Source: J005 sp964613235
Lineage (GTDB): Bacteria; Pseudomonadota; Zetaproteobacteria; Mariprofundales; Mariprofundaceae
Direction of reading: 5' to 3'
NCBI GenBank assembly: GCA_964613235.1
Contig: CAZTGM010000001.1
Span: 1-64,000 of the forward strand
Length of the DNA: 64,000 nt
Shown: piece after piece, positions 8,812 through 18,488 of the stretch
Layout of the letters: each line of letters opens with the position of its first letter
How positions within the stretch are numbered: position 1 is the stretch's first letter
The notes under the pieces: model-generated
Databases searched by the model: none
What the model was told of the DNA's origin: nothing
The model's input: the letters and a program-made list of their open reading frames with translations, nothing else
Program-made: the position numbers and the translations under genes

Positions 8812-9956
8812 ACTCGGTCCTCCCCGGCCAGTTCATCCCAGAATTTTTTCGCCCGGTCAAGAAAGGACGAGCGCTCAGGATACACTTCATCCCCGGTTTC
8901 GTCTGCAAACTGGCGCAACAGGCCCTCCTGCCTGGGCGACAGTTTCTTCGGCACGGCAATCTGTACCTTCACATACAGATCGCCCTTCTGGTTCGTACGC
9001 ACATCCGGCACGCCGTGTCCGCGCAGGCGGAACACTTTACCACCTTCGGTACCGGCCGGAATACGGATACGTACCCGGCCCTCCAGCGTCGGCGCCTCGA
9101 CTTCCGCACCCAGCGCCGCCTGCGGGAACGTCACCGGCATCGTGCAGTACAGGTCCGCACCATCGCGTTCGAAAATCGGATGTGGCTTCAGCGAAATGGC
9201 GATGTACAGATCTCCACTGGGCCCGCCATGCATGCCCGCTTCGCCTTCGCCGGACACCCGCACCTGCGCACCATCATAGACACCGGCCGGCACCTTGACC
9301 TTGACCGTCTTTTCAATGCGCACGCGCCCCTGACCGACACACTGCACGCACGGTGACTCGATCTTTCGGCCCGAACCATGACAAGCCGGACAGGTCCGAC
9401 GTACGGCAAAGAAGCCCTGCGATACCTGCACCTGTCCATGCCCGCCGCATGTCTGGCAGGGCACCGGGTTCGTGCCCGGACGCGCGCCGGAACCATGACA
9501 GACATCGCATTGCGCATGACGTGGAATCTTCAGTTCCACTTCCTTGCCGGATGCCGCCTCTTCCAGCGTCAGGCTGAGATTGTAACGCAGATCGGCACCG
9601 CGATTGGAATGGCCGCCCGAGCCGCCGAAGCCGAACATCTCGCCAAACACATCGCCAAACAGGTCGCCGAAATCGCGGAACGCATGCGAATCCTGAAATC
9701 CGCCGCGGCCCCAGAAATCCTGCATCTGATCATCCACACCGGCATGGCCATACTGGTCATAGCGTGCCCTCTTTTCACGATCGGAAAGCACTTCGTAGGC
9801 CTCGGTCACTTCACGAAAACGCTCCGCAGCCTCCTTGTCATCCGGATTACGGTCCGGATGATATTTCATGGCCAGCTTGCGATAGGCACGCTTGATCGTG
9901 TTCTCATCCGCATCCTTGGCCACGCCCAGTACTTCGTAATAATCGCGTTTGCTCAC
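8808..9956 (-). CDS. dnaJ: chaperone DnaJ (Hsp40)
   Basis: 382 residues, full length. The J domain has the HPD tripeptide in YHPDRNP near residue 35. A Gly/Phe-rich region rich in FGD and FGG follows, then four zinc-binding CxxCxGxG-type repeats (about 145-205), then the peptide-binding C-terminal domains. It stimulates the DnaK ATPase and delivers unfolded proteins. The start is GTG at 9956 behind GGAG. A strong terminator separates it from dnaK, so dnaJ likely receives less transcript than dnaK unless it has its own promoter. It overlaps dapB by 4 bp. Confidence 0.97.
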   Translation of the reverse strand: MSKRDYYEVLGVAKDADENTIKRAYRKLAMKYHPDRNPDDKEAAERFREVTEAYEVLSDREKRARYDQYGHAGVDDQMQDFWGRGGFQDSHAFRDFGDLFGDVFGEMFGFGGSGGHSNRGADLRYNLSLTLEEAASGKEVELKIPRHAQCDVCHGSGARPGTNPVPCQTCGGHGQVQVSQGFFAVRRTCPACHGSGRKIESPCVQCVGQGRVRIEKTVKVKVPAGVYDGAQVRVSGEGEAGMHGGPSGDLYIAISLKPHPIFERDGADLYCTMPVTFPQAALGAEVEAPTLEGRVRIRIPAGTEGGKVFRLRGHGVPDVRTNQKGDLYVKVQIAVPKKLSPRQEGLLRQFADETGDEVYPERSSFLDRAKKFWDELAGEDRV

Positions 9957-10012
9957 ATTCGCTCCCTGTCAGCTGATCCAGTTTCCGTGACGCACCGGTC
10001 ACTTTCCCAATA

Positions 10013-10050
10013 ACACAAAAAGGAGCGGTATGCCGAGGCTACCGCTCCCT
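10013..10050 (-). terminator. intrinsic terminator / attenuator between dnaK and dnaJ
   Basis: Read on the minus strand, GGAGCGGTA pairs perfectly with TACCGCTCC around a 9-nt loop and is followed by TTTTTG. It lies 22 bp after the dnaK stop and about 65 bp before the dnaJ start. The structure should reduce read-through into dnaJ-dapB. Confidence 0.85.
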
Positions 10051-10069
10051 GCTGTCCGGCCTTCAGGCC

Positions 10070-11989
10070 TTACTTCTTGTCGTTGTCATCAACGACTTCG
10101 GCATCCACAACCTCGGCATCCTTGGCCTGCCCCTGATCGGCACTGGCATCAGCGGCACCGCCTTCGGCCTGAGCCTGTTCCTGCTGCATCTGCTGGTAGA
10201 TCACCTCACCCAGCTTCTGCGCCTTTTCCGTCAGCGTCTGCTCTGCGGCCGTGATCGCGGCGATATCACCACCCTCAATGGCCTTCTTCAGCTCGGCCAG
10301 CGCATCCTCGATGCCCTTGCGCGTATCGGCATCTACCTTGTCGCCATGCTCTTTCAGCGACTTTTCGGTCGAATACACCAGCGCATCGGCACGGTTGCGG
10401 GTCTCTATTTCCTCTTTCTTCTTCTTGTCTTCCTCGGCATGCGCCTCGGCGTCCTTCTTCATACGCTCGATTTCTTCCTCGGACAGACCGGAACCAGCCT
10501 CGATGCGGATCGAGGTTTCTTTACCGGTACCCTTGTCCTTGGCATGCACATGCAGAATGCCATTGGCATCGATATCGAACGTCACCTCGATCTGCGGCAC
10601 ACCGCGCGGCGCCGGCGCAATGCCTTCCAGATTAAACAGACCCAACTGTTTGTTGGCGGAGAAAATCTCTCGCTCGCCCTGCGCCACCTTGATCGTCACG
10701 GCCGTCTGGTTATCCGTCGCCGTCGTATAGGTCTGGCTCTTCTTCGTTGGAATGGTCGTGTTCTTGTCGATAATCTTGTTGAACAAACCGCCCTCGACTT
10801 CAATACCCAGACTCAGCGGCGTGACATCCAGCAGCAACACATCGGTGACATCACCGGTGAGCACTGCGCCCTGAATAGCCGCACCGATGGCCACGACTTC
10901 ATCCGGATTCACGCCCTTATGCGGCTCCTTGCCGAAGAATTCGGCCACTTTCTGCTGCACCAGCGGCATGCGGGTCTGACCGCCGACCAGCACCACTTCG
11001 TGGATATCGGAAGCCTTCACGCCGGCATCTTTCAGGGCCTGACGGCACGGCTCCAGCGATTTCTCAACCAGATCGCCGACCAGGCTTTCGAACTTGGCCC
11101 GCGTCAGCTTGATCAGCAAATGCTTCGGACCGGAAGCGTCTGCCGTAATAAACGGCAGGTTGACTTCCGTCTGCTGGCTGCTAGACAGCTCGATCTTGGC
11201 CTTTTCCGCAGCCTCCTTCAGACGCTGCAATGCCAGCTTGTCCGCCGTCAGGTCAACGCCATGCTCCTTCTGAAATTCATCGGCCAGATACTTGAGCAAT
11301 ACCTGATCGAAGTCCTCACCGCCGAGGAAGGTATCACCGTTAGTCGCCTTCACCTCGAATACGCCATCGCCGATTTCCAGAATAGAGATATCGAACGTAC
11401 CACCACCCAGGTCGTAGACGGCAATCAGATGGTTCTCTTCGGTCTTGTCCAGACCATAGGCCAGCGCGGCTGCCGTCGGCTCATTGACGATACGCAGCAC
11501 ATTCAGGCCGGCAATCGCACCGGCATCCTTGGTGGCCTGACGCTGGGAGTCGTTGAAATAGGCCGGAACAGTAATGACCGCATCCTTGACTTCCTCACCC
11601 AGGTAATCCTCGGCCGTCTTTTTCATCTTCTGCAGCACGATAGCGCTGATTTCCTGCGGACTCATCTTCTTGCCGTCCAGCTCAACCCATGCATCGCCAT
11701 TGTCAGCAGCCACGATCGGATAGGACACCAGTTCGCGATGATGCCTGGTTTCCGCCGAATCGAATTTACGGCCGATCAGTCGCTTCACCGCATAAAATGT
11801 TTTATCCGGATTGGTTACCATCTGGCGCTTGGCGGATGCACCCACCAGCCGCTCGTCTGCCGTAAAGGCAACCACGGATGGTGTCGTATTATCGCCTTCG
11901 CTGTTGGCAATGACTTTCGCCTGATCGCCTTCCATAACGGCCACGCACGAGTTCGTCGTACCCAGATCGATTCCTATTACTTTTGCCAT
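10070..11989 (-). CDS. dnaK: molecular chaperone DnaK (Hsp70)
   Basis: 639 residues, full length. The N-terminal phosphate loop [10 protein letters not shown] starts the ATPase domain, a long substrate-binding domain follows, and the acidic tail ends in VVDDNDKK. The ATG at 11989 is preceded by AGGAG 9 nt upstream; the frame is open further upstream but has no family-consistent sequence there. It refolds and protects proteins with GrpE and DnaJ and normally also controls sigma32 stability. A sigma32-type promoter lies about 60 bp upstream. Confidence 0.98.
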   Translation of the reverse strand: MAKVIGIDLGTTNSCVAVMEGDQAKVIANSEGDNTTPSVVAFTADERLVGASAKRQMVTNPDKTFYAVKRLIGRKFDSAETRHHRELVSYPIVAADNGDAWVELDGKKMSPQEISAIVLQKMKKTAEDYLGEEVKDAVITVPAYFNDSQRQATKDAGAIAGLNVLRIVNEPTAAALAYGLDKTEENHLIAVYDLGGGTFDISILEIGDGVFEVKATNGDTFLGGEDFDQVLLKYLADEFQKEHGVDLTADKLALQRLKEAAEKAKIELSSSQQTEVNLPFITADASGPKHLLIKLTRAKFESLVGDLVEKSLEPCRQALKDAGVKASDIHEVVLVGGQTRMPLVQQKVAEFFGKEPHKGVNPDEVVAIGAAIQGAVLTGDVTDVLLLDVTPLSLGIEVEGGLFNKIIDKNTTIPTKKSQTYTTATDNQTAVTIKVAQGEREIFSANKQLGLFNLEGIAPAPRGVPQIEVTFDIDANGILHVHAKDKGTGKETSIRIEAGSGLSEEEIERMKKDAEAHAEEDKKKKEEIETRNRADALVYSTEKSLKEHGDKVDADTRKGIEDALAELKKAIEGGDIAAITAAEQTLTEKAQKLGEVIYQQMQQEQAQAEGGAADASADQGQAKDAEVVDAEVVDDNDKK

Positions 11990-12047
11990 ATCTGTATCTC
12001 CTGTTATTTCCAATAAACTGAACAATTCAATGCTTCGGTCATGCTGT

Positions 12048-12075
12048 TTATGGGGATCGCCAAAACACTTTTCAA
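12048..12075 (-). promoter_or_regulatory. sigma32 (heat-shock) type promoter of dnaK
   Basis: On the minus strand, TTGAAA (12075-12070) and CCCCATAA (12055-12048) are separated by 14 bp. This matches the sigma32 consensus (CTTGAAA, 13-14 bp, CCCCATNT) closely. Transcription would begin near 12040, inside the grpE-dnaK gap, giving a dnaK-specific heat-induced transcript. Confidence 0.72.
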
Positions 12076-12101
12076 CCCCTGCGACATGACCGGCTCATCG
12101 A

Positions 12102-12677
12102 TTATGATTTGCTATCATTCTCCGCATCGCCGGCCGGACCGCTGGACACCAGCACCTTGGCTGGCCGGATCAGACGCCCATGCAGGGTATAACCGGCCAC
12201 ATGCTGGGCGATAATCGTGCCTTGCGGCTCATCGCTGGGCATCTGCGACAACGCTTCGTGCACATGCGGATCAAACGGCTGGCCCACACCATCGATGCGT
12301 TCCAGATGAAAACGTTTCATCATCTCCTGCCAGCTTTCCAGCGTCAGACGCACGCCCTCGCGCAGCCCCTGTTCATTACCCTCATCCACCTGCAGCGCAC
12401 GTTCAAGGTTATCCACTACATCCAGCAATGCCGTGGCGAACTTCTCCATGCCGTATTTGTGCGCATCTTCCACTTCGCGCCGTGTACGCTTGCGCAGATT
12501 ATCCATCTCGGCATGCGCACGCAGCAGTTTTTCCTTCAGCTCGTCGATCTCCTGCTGCGCCTCGGACAGGGCCTGCTCCAGCTCCGTCACTTTTTCATCG
12601 ACTTCGGGTGCAGCCCCTTCTGTCTGTGCCGCCTCCTTCTTCTCATGACGTGCAGCTTTCTTCTTTTTAGCTGTCAA
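12102..12677 (-). CDS. grpE: nucleotide exchange factor GrpE
   Basis: 191 residues. A lysine-rich start is followed by a long coiled coil (about residues 28-95: heptads through EQALSEAQQEIDELKEKLL), then the beta-domain with motifs such as NLRKRTRRE and DNLERAL. It releases ADP from DnaK. The start is a TTG at 12677 behind an excellent GGAGG 6 nt upstream; it overlaps the 3' end of hrcA by 11 bp, indicating translational coupling. Confidence 0.95.
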   Translation of the reverse strand: MTAKKKKAARHEKKEAAQTEGAAPEVDEKVTELEQALSEAQQEIDELKEKLLRAHAEMDNLRKRTRREVEDAHKYGMEKFATALLDVVDNLERALQVDEGNEQGLREGVRLTLESWQEMMKRFHLERIDGVGQPFDPHVHEALSQMPSDEPQGTIIAQHVAGYTLHGRLIRPAKVLVSSGPAGDAENDSKS

Positions 12678-13695
12678 TGTTTCCTCCTAGCATTCTGCTT
12701 ACCCAACGTGCCGTGCAATCCACAATCGGCAACACGCGTTCATAATGCATGCGACGCGGGCCAATCACACCCAGCGTACCAACGATGTTTTCCGGCCCTT
12801 CGTAGCGCGACAGTACTACCGATACCTGCTCCATGTTTACCAGCGCATGCTCGCTACCAATAAAGACTTTCACACCGGTATCATCCTGTTCGACCTGTTC
12901 GATCAGTTTCAGCAACTGTTCCTTTTCCTCAAATGCCGCCATCAACGAGCGTACTGTTTCAATGACCGCCAGTTCAGGCATATCAAACAACTGTCGCTGC
13001 CCGCTGACAAACAGGTCATTCTGGCTCTCATTAGGGGCATCCGACCAGCGTTTCAACCCCTCCAGCAATTTACGCACCTGCAAACGATCCGAATTCATCT
13101 CATGCTGCAAGCGCCGTTGCACTTCCGTCAGATCGCAATCGCACAGCAATTCATTCAGGCGCTTGGAAATGCGATGCAACTGTTCATCGCTGACATGCGC
13201 AGGTCGCTGCAGCAAGCGATTCTGAACCTGGTTACCCTCAGCCACAATCACAGCCAACACCTGTGTGGATGACACCGGAATCAGTTCCAGACGCAAAATG
13301 CGCGAAAAATTCGATTCGCGCACCCACACCAGACCGGCAAAATGCGTCAGGCTGGCCAACTCATCCGATGCCCGTCGCAACAGGGCACGTTTGCTGGCTT
13401 CATCTCGCAAATGTTGCGCCAGCGATTGCTCAATCGTATCACGCATATTCGCATCTACGACCATCAATGAATCGACAAAATAGCGCAAACCGGAATCAGT
13501 TGGCACCCGCCCGGCCGACGTATGCGGTGAGCGCAAATAGCCCCTCTGTTCCAGCTCAGCCATAACATTACGAATGGATGCCGGGCTCAGCCCCAGCCTG
13601 CCCTGCTCGGCAAGCACGCGGGAACCTACCGGCTGACCGGTTTCCAGGTAGATTGAAACAATCTCACCAAGAATGCATTCTTGTCTTTCTTTCAT
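12667..13695 (-). CDS. hrcA: heat-inducible transcription repressor HrcA
   Basis: 342 residues from the ATG at 13695, the normal HrcA length. The reading frame extends 91 codons further upstream but that part overlaps the CIRCE operator and rplM promoter, so it is rejected. The N-terminal winged helix (about residues 1-75) contains [15 protein letters not shown] and [12 protein letters not shown], both diagnostic of HrcA. HrcA binds CIRCE and represses chaperone operons; GroEL usually sets its activity. It is the first gene of hrcA-grpE-dnaK-dnaJ and is therefore autoregulated by the CIRCE 24 bp upstream. Confidence 0.96.
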   Translation of the reverse strand: MKERQECILGEIVSIYLETGQPVGSRVLAEQGRLGLSPASIRNVMAELEQRGYLRSPHTSAGRVPTDSGLRYFVDSLMVVDANMRDTIEQSLAQHLRDEASKRALLRRASDELASLTHFAGLVWVRESNFSRILRLELIPVSSTQVLAVIVAEGNQVQNRLLQRPAHVSDEQLHRISKRLNELLCDCDLTEVQRRLQHEMNSDRLQVRKLLEGLKRWSDAPNESQNDLFVSGQRQLFDMPELAVIETVRSLMAAFEEKEQLLKLIEQVEQDDTGVKVFIGSEHALVNMEQVSVVLSRYEGPENIVGTLGVIGPRRMHYERVLPIVDCTARWVSRMLGGNIDS

Positions 13696-13718
13696 ATGCA
13701 CACCCGTTTTCAAAGCAC

Positions 13719-13745
13719 CTGGCACTCTAGCGCTGGAAGTGCCAA
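13719..13745. promoter_or_regulatory. CIRCE operator for HrcA
   Basis: Two 9-bp arms, CTGGCACTC and AAGTGCCAA, are separated by exactly 9 bp (27 bp in total), the canonical CIRCE architecture TTAGCACTC-N9-GAGTGCTAA. The inner seven bases of each arm pair perfectly; an A-to-G change relative to consensus occurs symmetrically in both arms. It sits immediately upstream of hrcA. Confidence 0.85.
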
Positions 13746-13778
13746 TGACAATATGCAACTCTTGGCCCTGTGCAGTGT

Positions 13779-13806
13779 TTGACAACATCCGCAACCCACT
13801 TATACT
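13779..13806 (+). promoter_or_regulatory. strong sigma70 promoter of rplM-rpsI
   Basis: A consensus TTGACA (13779-13784) and a near-consensus TATACT (13801-13806) are separated by 16 bp. They are followed by the GC-rich stretch GCGCCGCC, a discriminator typical of stringently controlled ribosomal promoters. The promoter is divergent from hrcA. Confidence 0.85.
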
Positions 13807-13852
13807 GCGCCGCCTTTGTAATTGCAGAGAAGCCTTGTATGGAGTTTTCAAA

Positions 13853-14284
13853 ATGGGAACCTGGACTGTTCGCCCCGGCGACATTGAGCGTAAATGGTAT
13901 GTAGTGGATGCCGAGGATATGATCCTTGGTCGCTTGGCAACTCGTATTGCCACCATTCTGCGCGGCAAGCATCGCCCGGAATATACGCCGCATGCTGATT
14001 GCGGCGATCACGTTATCGTGATCAACGCTGACAAGGTTGCCGTAACCGGCAACAAGGAAGCACAGAAAATTTATTATCGTCACTCGGGCTATGCCGGTGG
14101 ACTGAAAAGCATCTCGCTGGAAAAGCAGCGCGAGAAGCACCCGGAACGCATCATCGAGGCAGCAGTCAAAGGCATGATGCCGAAAGGACCGCTGGGACGT
14201 GCAATGTTAAAGAAGCTGAAGGTTTACGCTGGTAGCGATCATCCGCATACCGCGCAAAAACCCGAAACGCTCGAACTGAATTAA
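13853..14284 (+). CDS. rplM: 50S ribosomal protein L13 (uL13)
   Basis: 143 residues, starting [20 protein letters not shown] at ATG 13853 with GGAG 8 nt upstream. The frame stays open farther upstream but runs through the promoter and is rejected. Conserved uL13 motifs include [19 protein letters not shown] and [10 protein letters not shown]. An early assembly protein of the large subunit, paired with rpsI as in most bacteria. Confidence 0.98.
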   Translation: MGTWTVRPGDIERKWYVVDAEDMILGRLATRIATILRGKHRPEYTPHADCGDHVIVINADKVAVTGNKEAQKIYYRHSGYAGGLKSISLEKQREKHPERIIEAAVKGMMPKGPLGRAMLKKLKVYAGSDHPHTAQKPETLELN

Positions 14285-14310
14285 GCGAAATCGGATAGAG
14301 GTACGCATCA

Positions 14311-14703
14311 ATGGCTACAACAATGTACCGCGGCACAGGTCGCCGCAAAAGAAGCACCGCACGGGTAATCATCACCTCCGGCTCCGGTCGCATTCTTGTT
14401 AATGGCAGGGACGTGGAAAATTATTTCCCGGTCGAAATTATTCGTCAGCAGGCGCTGTCTCCACTGGCGGAAACCCAGCTTTCCGGTCGCGTTGACGTAC
14501 GCGTTAACGTTTCCGGCGGTGGCGTTTCCGGTCAGGCCGGTGCCATCCGCCATGGCATCGCCCGCGCACTGGTGGAATACGACGCCGGCCTGCGCCCGAC
14601 GCTGAAGTCTGCAGGCATGCTGACCCGCGATGCACGTAAGGTTGAGCGCAAGAAGTATGGCCTGAAGAAGGCACGTCGCGCACCGCAGTTCTCGAAACGC
14701 TAA
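14311..14703 (+). CDS. rpsI: 30S ribosomal protein S9 (uS9)
   Basis: 130 residues, full length. It contains the typical [13 protein letters not shown]-terminus, the [19 protein letters not shown] core and a basic C-terminal tail ending SKR, which in the ribosome reaches the P-site tRNA. It is 26 bp downstream of rplM and followed by a terminator. Confidence 0.98.
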   Translation: MATTMYRGTGRRKRSTARVIITSGSGRILVNGRDVENYFPVEIIRQQALSPLAETQLSGRVDVRVNVSGGGVSGQAGAIRHGIARALVEYDAGLRPTLKSAGMLTRDARKVERKKYGLKKARRAPQFSKR

Positions 14704-14725
14704 GTATCGCGACAACCCAACAAGG

Positions 14726-14753
14726 AAAGGAGGCCGGCCGGCCTCCTTTTTTT
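14726..14753 (+). terminator. intrinsic terminator after rpsI
   Basis: A perfect 12-bp palindrome (AAAGGAGGCCGG / CCGGCCTCCTTT) runs directly into a T-tract on the plus strand. Because the stem is symmetric it may also stop hisS transcription from the other side, although the T-tract there is weak. Confidence 0.92.
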
Positions 14754-14794
14754 CTTTGTCAGCTGCGCATTCTCAATACACAGATGCTTGCGCA

Positions 14795-16027
14795 TCATGC
14801 AGACAATATAATCGCCTCGGGCGATATCAGCTGCTGTTCACCTGTTTCCATATTGCGCAAAGTCACCTTACCCTGGGCCATTTCATCTTCGCCGATAATC
14901 AGCGTATAACGCACCGATTCCCGGTCAGCCACCTTGAACTGACGCTTGGCACTTCCGCCGCCACAATGAATAACGGACATGCCGCGAGCGCGCAGATTCC
15001 GGGTCTGTTGCAGCGACCAGTCCATCGCCGTATCTCCCAGCACTACCACGGCGATATCCGGTGATGTAGCCGGCTGCTCCCCCAGCAACATGGCCAGCCG
15101 CTCCAGACCCGCAGCAAAACCAATGGCCGGCATGGCCGGGCCACCCAGCTCCTGCACCAGACCATCATAGCGACCACCGGCCAGCACCGTTCCCTGCGCA
15201 CCCAGCTGATCGGTCACAATCTCAAAGGCGGTGCGATTATAATAATCCAGCCCACGCACAATACGTGGATTAACCCGATAATGGATGGCCAGTGCATCCA
15301 GCCCACGGCGCACGGCAGCAAAATGCTGCGCGCACCCTTCGCACAGATGCGCAATCATTTCCGGTGCATTATCCAGCTGCTGCTGACACTGTGCTTCCTT
15401 GCAATCGAGCACACGCATCGGGTTTTTATCCATACGCTCATGACAGGTAGCACACAAGTGGTCGGCACGCTGTTGCAGATAGCCCACCAGTTTATCCCGA
15501 TAGGCAGGCCGACATGCCGAACAACCCAGCGAATTCAGCTCCAGTCGCAAATCGGACAATCCGATCTCGACCAGAAAATCATGCGCCATGGCCAGAACCT
15601 CCACGTCCTCCACCGGACCGGCCGCACCAAACCATTCCACGCCAATCTGCTGGAACTGGCGCAAACGTCCTTTTTGTGGTCGTTCGCGACGAAACATCGG
15701 ACCACAGTAATACCAGCGCTGCGTACCTGCCCGGGTCAGGCCAGCCTGCAAATAGGCGCGCACGGCACCGGCCGTTCCTTCCGGGCGCAGACAGATATGC
15801 GCATCCCCCTGATCCACAAAACTGTACATTTCCTTGGATACGATATCCGTCGCTTCCCCAATGGAACGCACAAACAGTTCGGTCGGCTCAAGAATCGGCA
15901 AGCGCACCTCAGCTACGGCATAACGGGCAAACACCCTGCGCGCGGCCTGCTCAATTGTCCGCCAGACCTGAACCTGTTGCGGCAAGCCATCATGGATGCC
16001 GCGAATACTGCGAAGCTTTTCTGCCAT
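14795..16027 (-). CDS. hisS: histidyl-tRNA synthetase
   Basis: 410 residues, class II aminoacyl-tRNA synthetase. It opens with RSIRGIHDGLP. Motif 2 is represented by LRPEGTAGAVRAY and the nearby CGPMFRRERPQKGR; the histidine-specific LDYYNRTAFE follows in the middle of the protein, and a C-terminal anticodon-binding domain completes it. It charges tRNA-His. It lies downstream of ispG on the same strand, the common ispG-hisS order, with a 247-bp gap that holds one short reading frame. Confidence 0.97.
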   Translation of the reverse strand: MAEKLRSIRGIHDGLPQQVQVWRTIEQAARRVFARYAVAEVRLPILEPTELFVRSIGEATDIVSKEMYSFVDQGDAHICLRPEGTAGAVRAYLQAGLTRAGTQRWYYCGPMFRRERPQKGRLRQFQQIGVEWFGAAGPVEDVEVLAMAHDFLVEIGLSDLRLELNSLGCSACRPAYRDKLVGYLQQRADHLCATCHERMDKNPMRVLDCKEAQCQQQLDNAPEMIAHLCEGCAQHFAAVRRGLDALAIHYRVNPRIVRGLDYYNRTAFEIVTDQLGAQGTVLAGGRYDGLVQELGGPAMPAIGFAAGLERLAMLLGEQPATSPDIAVVVLGDTAMDWSLQQTRNLRARGMSVIHCGGGSAKRQFKVADRESVRYTLIIGEDEMAQGKVTLRNMETGEQQLISPEAIILSA

Positions 16028-16061
16028 TATTATTCATCCTCTTCGTTATCTGTCTGCTGAT

Positions 16062-16250
16062 TTACCGGCGACTCGCACGCGTAGGGGACATCGGAAAAGG
16101 CAAATCATGCTGTCGTGTCGACAGACGAATAGCGGGTTCCACCGCTGCACTGCCACCGACATACACATCACCGTTCACATCCTGCCCTGCGCCAACAACC
16201 ACCGGGCCAACCGGAAAGGTATAAAAACATCCCGGACAACCATTGAGCAA
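16062..16250 (-). CDS. short reading frame of unknown function between ispG and hisS
   Basis: A 62-codon frame starts at TTG 16250, 24 bp after the ispG stop, and ends 34 bp before hisS. The peptide has a glycine/valine-rich middle (VVVGAGQDVNGDVYVGG) and a basic, proline-containing tail; no known family is recognised. TTG is the only start in frame and no strong Shine-Dalgarno is seen. It fills the gap on the correct strand, but could equally be non-coding. Confidence 0.3.
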   Translation of the reverse strand: MLNGCPGCFYTFPVGPVVVGAGQDVNGDVYVGGSAAVEPAIRLSTRQHDLPFPMSPTRASRR

Positions 16251-16274
16251 CGCAACAACATGCCCACATAAAAA

Positions 16275-17378
16275 TTATTTGCCCGCATCCTTGTCCGCAC
16301 GCATACGCTCCACCCTGCGTTCCACTTCCTCGACAATCGCATCGATCATCGCATCCGAGCGAATACGCTCAGCTTTCTCGCCGTCACGATACAACATATG
16401 CACCGGATACCCTCCCGTCACGCCCAGATCCGCCTCCCTGGCTTCTCCGGGGCCATTCACGACACAGCCGATGACCGCCACATCCAGACTTTCATGGATA
16501 TGTGCCAGGCGTTCTTCCAGCCTGTTGACCGTTTCAATCACATTGAATTTCTGCCGCGCACAACTCGGGCAGGCAATCAGATTAACGCCCCGATGCCGCA
16601 ATCCCAGCGATTTGAGAATTTCAAAGCCGACCTTCACCTCTTCTTCCGGCTCAGCTGCCAGCGACACCCTGATCGTATCACCGATACCATCGGCCAGCAG
16701 CAACCCCAACCCGATCGACGACTTCACCGTACCGCCAAAGCGACTGCCCGATTCGGTAATGCCAAGATGAAACGGATAATCCACCTGTTGCGCCAGTTTA
16801 CGGTAGGCAGCAACGGTCATGGGAATATTACTGGCCTTAAGTGACACCTTGATATCGAAAAAGTCCATGTCTTCAAGAATGCGGATATGACGCAACGCCG
16901 ATTCCACCATGGCATCGGCACAAGGCTCGCCATATTTCTCGTTCAGATCCTTTTCCAGCGAACCGGCATTGACGCCAATGCGGATCGACACGCCGCGCTC
17001 CCGTGCTGCCGCCACGACCCGCTCCACGCGGTCCCGCGAGCCGATATTACCCGGATTCAGACGCAGTCCGTGCACGCCCGCATCCAGCGAGGCCAGGGCC
17101 ATTTTGTAGCTGAAATGAATATCGGCGATAATCGGCACGGAGATCTGGCGCAGAATCTCGGGCATGGCCGCAGCCGATTCAGGATCGGGTATGGAAATGC
17201 GGACAATATCCGCACCGGCCTCATCCAGCCGGTTCACCTGCGCCACCGTAGCATCAATATCCGTGGTTTTGGTGTTGGTCATGGATTGTACGGCAACCGG
17301 TGCATCACCACCCACAATAACATCGCCTACGGCAATGGCCCTGGTCTTGCGCCTTGAACTGACAATGACATCACGCAT
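16275..17378 (-). CDS. ispG: 4-hydroxy-3-methylbut-2-en-1-yl diphosphate synthase
   Basis: 367 residues, the two-domain bacterial form. The TIM-barrel half has VQSMTNTKTTD and the conserved LRLNPGNIG. The C-terminal half supplies the [4Fe-4S] cysteines in CPSCARQKFN and VIGCVVNGPGEA. It catalyses the penultimate step of the MEP isoprenoid pathway; IspD and IspF of the same pathway are encoded near 55,000-56,000. The ATG at 17378 follows AAGGGG. Confidence 0.97.
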   Translation of the reverse strand: MRDVIVSSRRKTRAIAVGDVIVGGDAPVAVQSMTNTKTTDIDATVAQVNRLDEAGADIVRISIPDPESAAAMPEILRQISVPIIADIHFSYKMALASLDAGVHGLRLNPGNIGSRDRVERVVAAARERGVSIRIGVNAGSLEKDLNEKYGEPCADAMVESALRHIRILEDMDFFDIKVSLKASNIPMTVAAYRKLAQQVDYPFHLGITESGSRFGGTVKSSIGLGLLLADGIGDTIRVSLAAEPEEEVKVGFEILKSLGLRHRGVNLIACPSCARQKFNVIETVNRLEERLAHIHESLDVAVIGCVVNGPGEAREADLGVTGGYPVHMLYRDGEKAERIRSDAMIDAIVEEVERRVERMRADKDAGK

Positions 17379-17402
17379 CGTGTGCTTTCCCCTTCAGTAT
17401 GT

Positions 17403-18488
17403 TCAGCGAAGCATCCCCAGCCGCTCCTTGAGCAACTCGGCCCTGCGCAACGCATCTACATACTCGGTCTGGTCCGGCCGCAATGCCACTGCCTTGCGCC
17501 AGTAACGGATAGCCTGATCCAGTTTTTCCTGCTGAAACATCTTCTTGCCCATGGCGTAATAGGAAGCCGCTTCCCTGTCCATCAGCTGCTCAATCGACTT
17601 CAACAGCTTGTCACCATCCTTGCCGCCATTGCGCCGGTATACCAGCGTGGCCATACGCGCATCCACATAGCGTTTCTGCCGGATCAGCGCATCGATCTCT
17701 TTTTGGGTGACATGCTTGTGCACGGCCAGACGTTTCTTAGCCTGCACCATATGGGTATTCGAGGGAATCGTTATGCCGGCCGGCATAGCCTTGAGAATAC
17801 GCGCTTTCAGTTTCTGCCCACGTTCCGAATCAGGCACAAGGCGCAAATAGGACTCAATGGCGATATAAGCCATTTCCGGCAAATCATCATCGAGATAATT
17901 ATCGGCATCCCGATAGGCCTGTCTGGCACGATCTTCCAGCAAATCCAGTCGCTGCTCCCGTTCCTGCGCCATCAGCGGATCCTGCGCATCAAGGCCGCGT
18001 GGATTCTCAAGTGCCTCCAGCGCGGCCAGCAAAGCCTGATCCTCGTTCCGGCGTTGCCGTAATAACAGTTTAAAACGGTACTGGCGCATCTTCATGGCCA
18101 TCTGCCGACTTTTCTTCTGCAGAATTGCAGGTTTGATGGAAAAAGTCGCTGCCTGCTCATAATTACGCATGGCTTCAACCCAGCGTCTGTCCTTCTCTGC
18201 CTGGGCCGCACGTTTGCTGTAGGTCTCCAGCAGGCGCTTGCGGGCCGGTTCAATACGCTTGCGCAACAGTACCTGCGCCCTGGCATAATCCGGGTCCTTC
18301 TTATCCATCGCCAGCACCCTGCTTCTCGCTTCCATCACATGACCGCTATTGAAATCATGTAATGCCGCCTCGTAACCATGAAGAAAACCCAGTGAAGATA
18401 GCTCTGAAGGCACTTTGAAACCACTGCAACCGCTCACCAGCAACAACAGCAGCAGAATAGCGGCATGACGACCTGCGTTACGCATCAT
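17403..18488 (-). CDS. repeat-containing outer-membrane lipoprotein
   Basis: 361 residues. The N-terminus is a clear lipoprotein signal: a basic start, a leucine run, then the lipobox LLVSGCSG with the acylated cysteine at about residue 21. The rest is helical, with TPR-like segments around residues 90-125 and 310-350 (MGKKMFQQEKLDQAIRYWRK is TPR-like). Its double ATG overlaps the end of the nucleotide cyclase gene by 11 bp, so the two are coupled and may work together; no specific function is assigned. Confidence 0.65.
   Translation of the reverse strand: MMRNAGRHAAILLLLLLVSGCSGFKVPSELSSLGFLHGYEAALHDFNSGHVMEARSRVLAMDKKDPDYARAQVLLRKRIEPARKRLLETYSKRAAQAEKDRRWVEAMRNYEQAATFSIKPAILQKKSRQMAMKMRQYRFKLLLRQRRNEDQALLAALEALENPRGLDAQDPLMAQEREQRLDLLEDRARQAYRDADNYLDDDLPEMAYIAIESYLRLVPDSERGQKLKARILKAMPAGITIPSNTHMVQAKKRLAVHKHVTQKEIDALIRQKRYVDARMATLVYRRNGGKDGDKLLKSIEQLMDREAASYYAMGKKMFQQEKLDQAIRYWRKAVALRPDQTEYVDALRRAELLKERLGMLR

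Noticed and set aside
8020..9279. 419-codon open frame opposite dapB and dnaJ
   Set aside because: It spans two well-identified genes on the other strand and has low-complexity Arg/Pro-rich sequence typical of antisense shadows.
10346..12016. 556-codon open frame on the strand opposite dnaK
   Set aside because: Long antisense frames across dnaK are a known codon-usage artefact; the product shows no family, has no ribosome-binding site, and dnaK is certain.
13696..13968. N-terminal extension of HrcA by 91 codons
   Set aside because: It would read through CIRCE and the rplM promoter; the family N-terminus is MKERQ at 13695.
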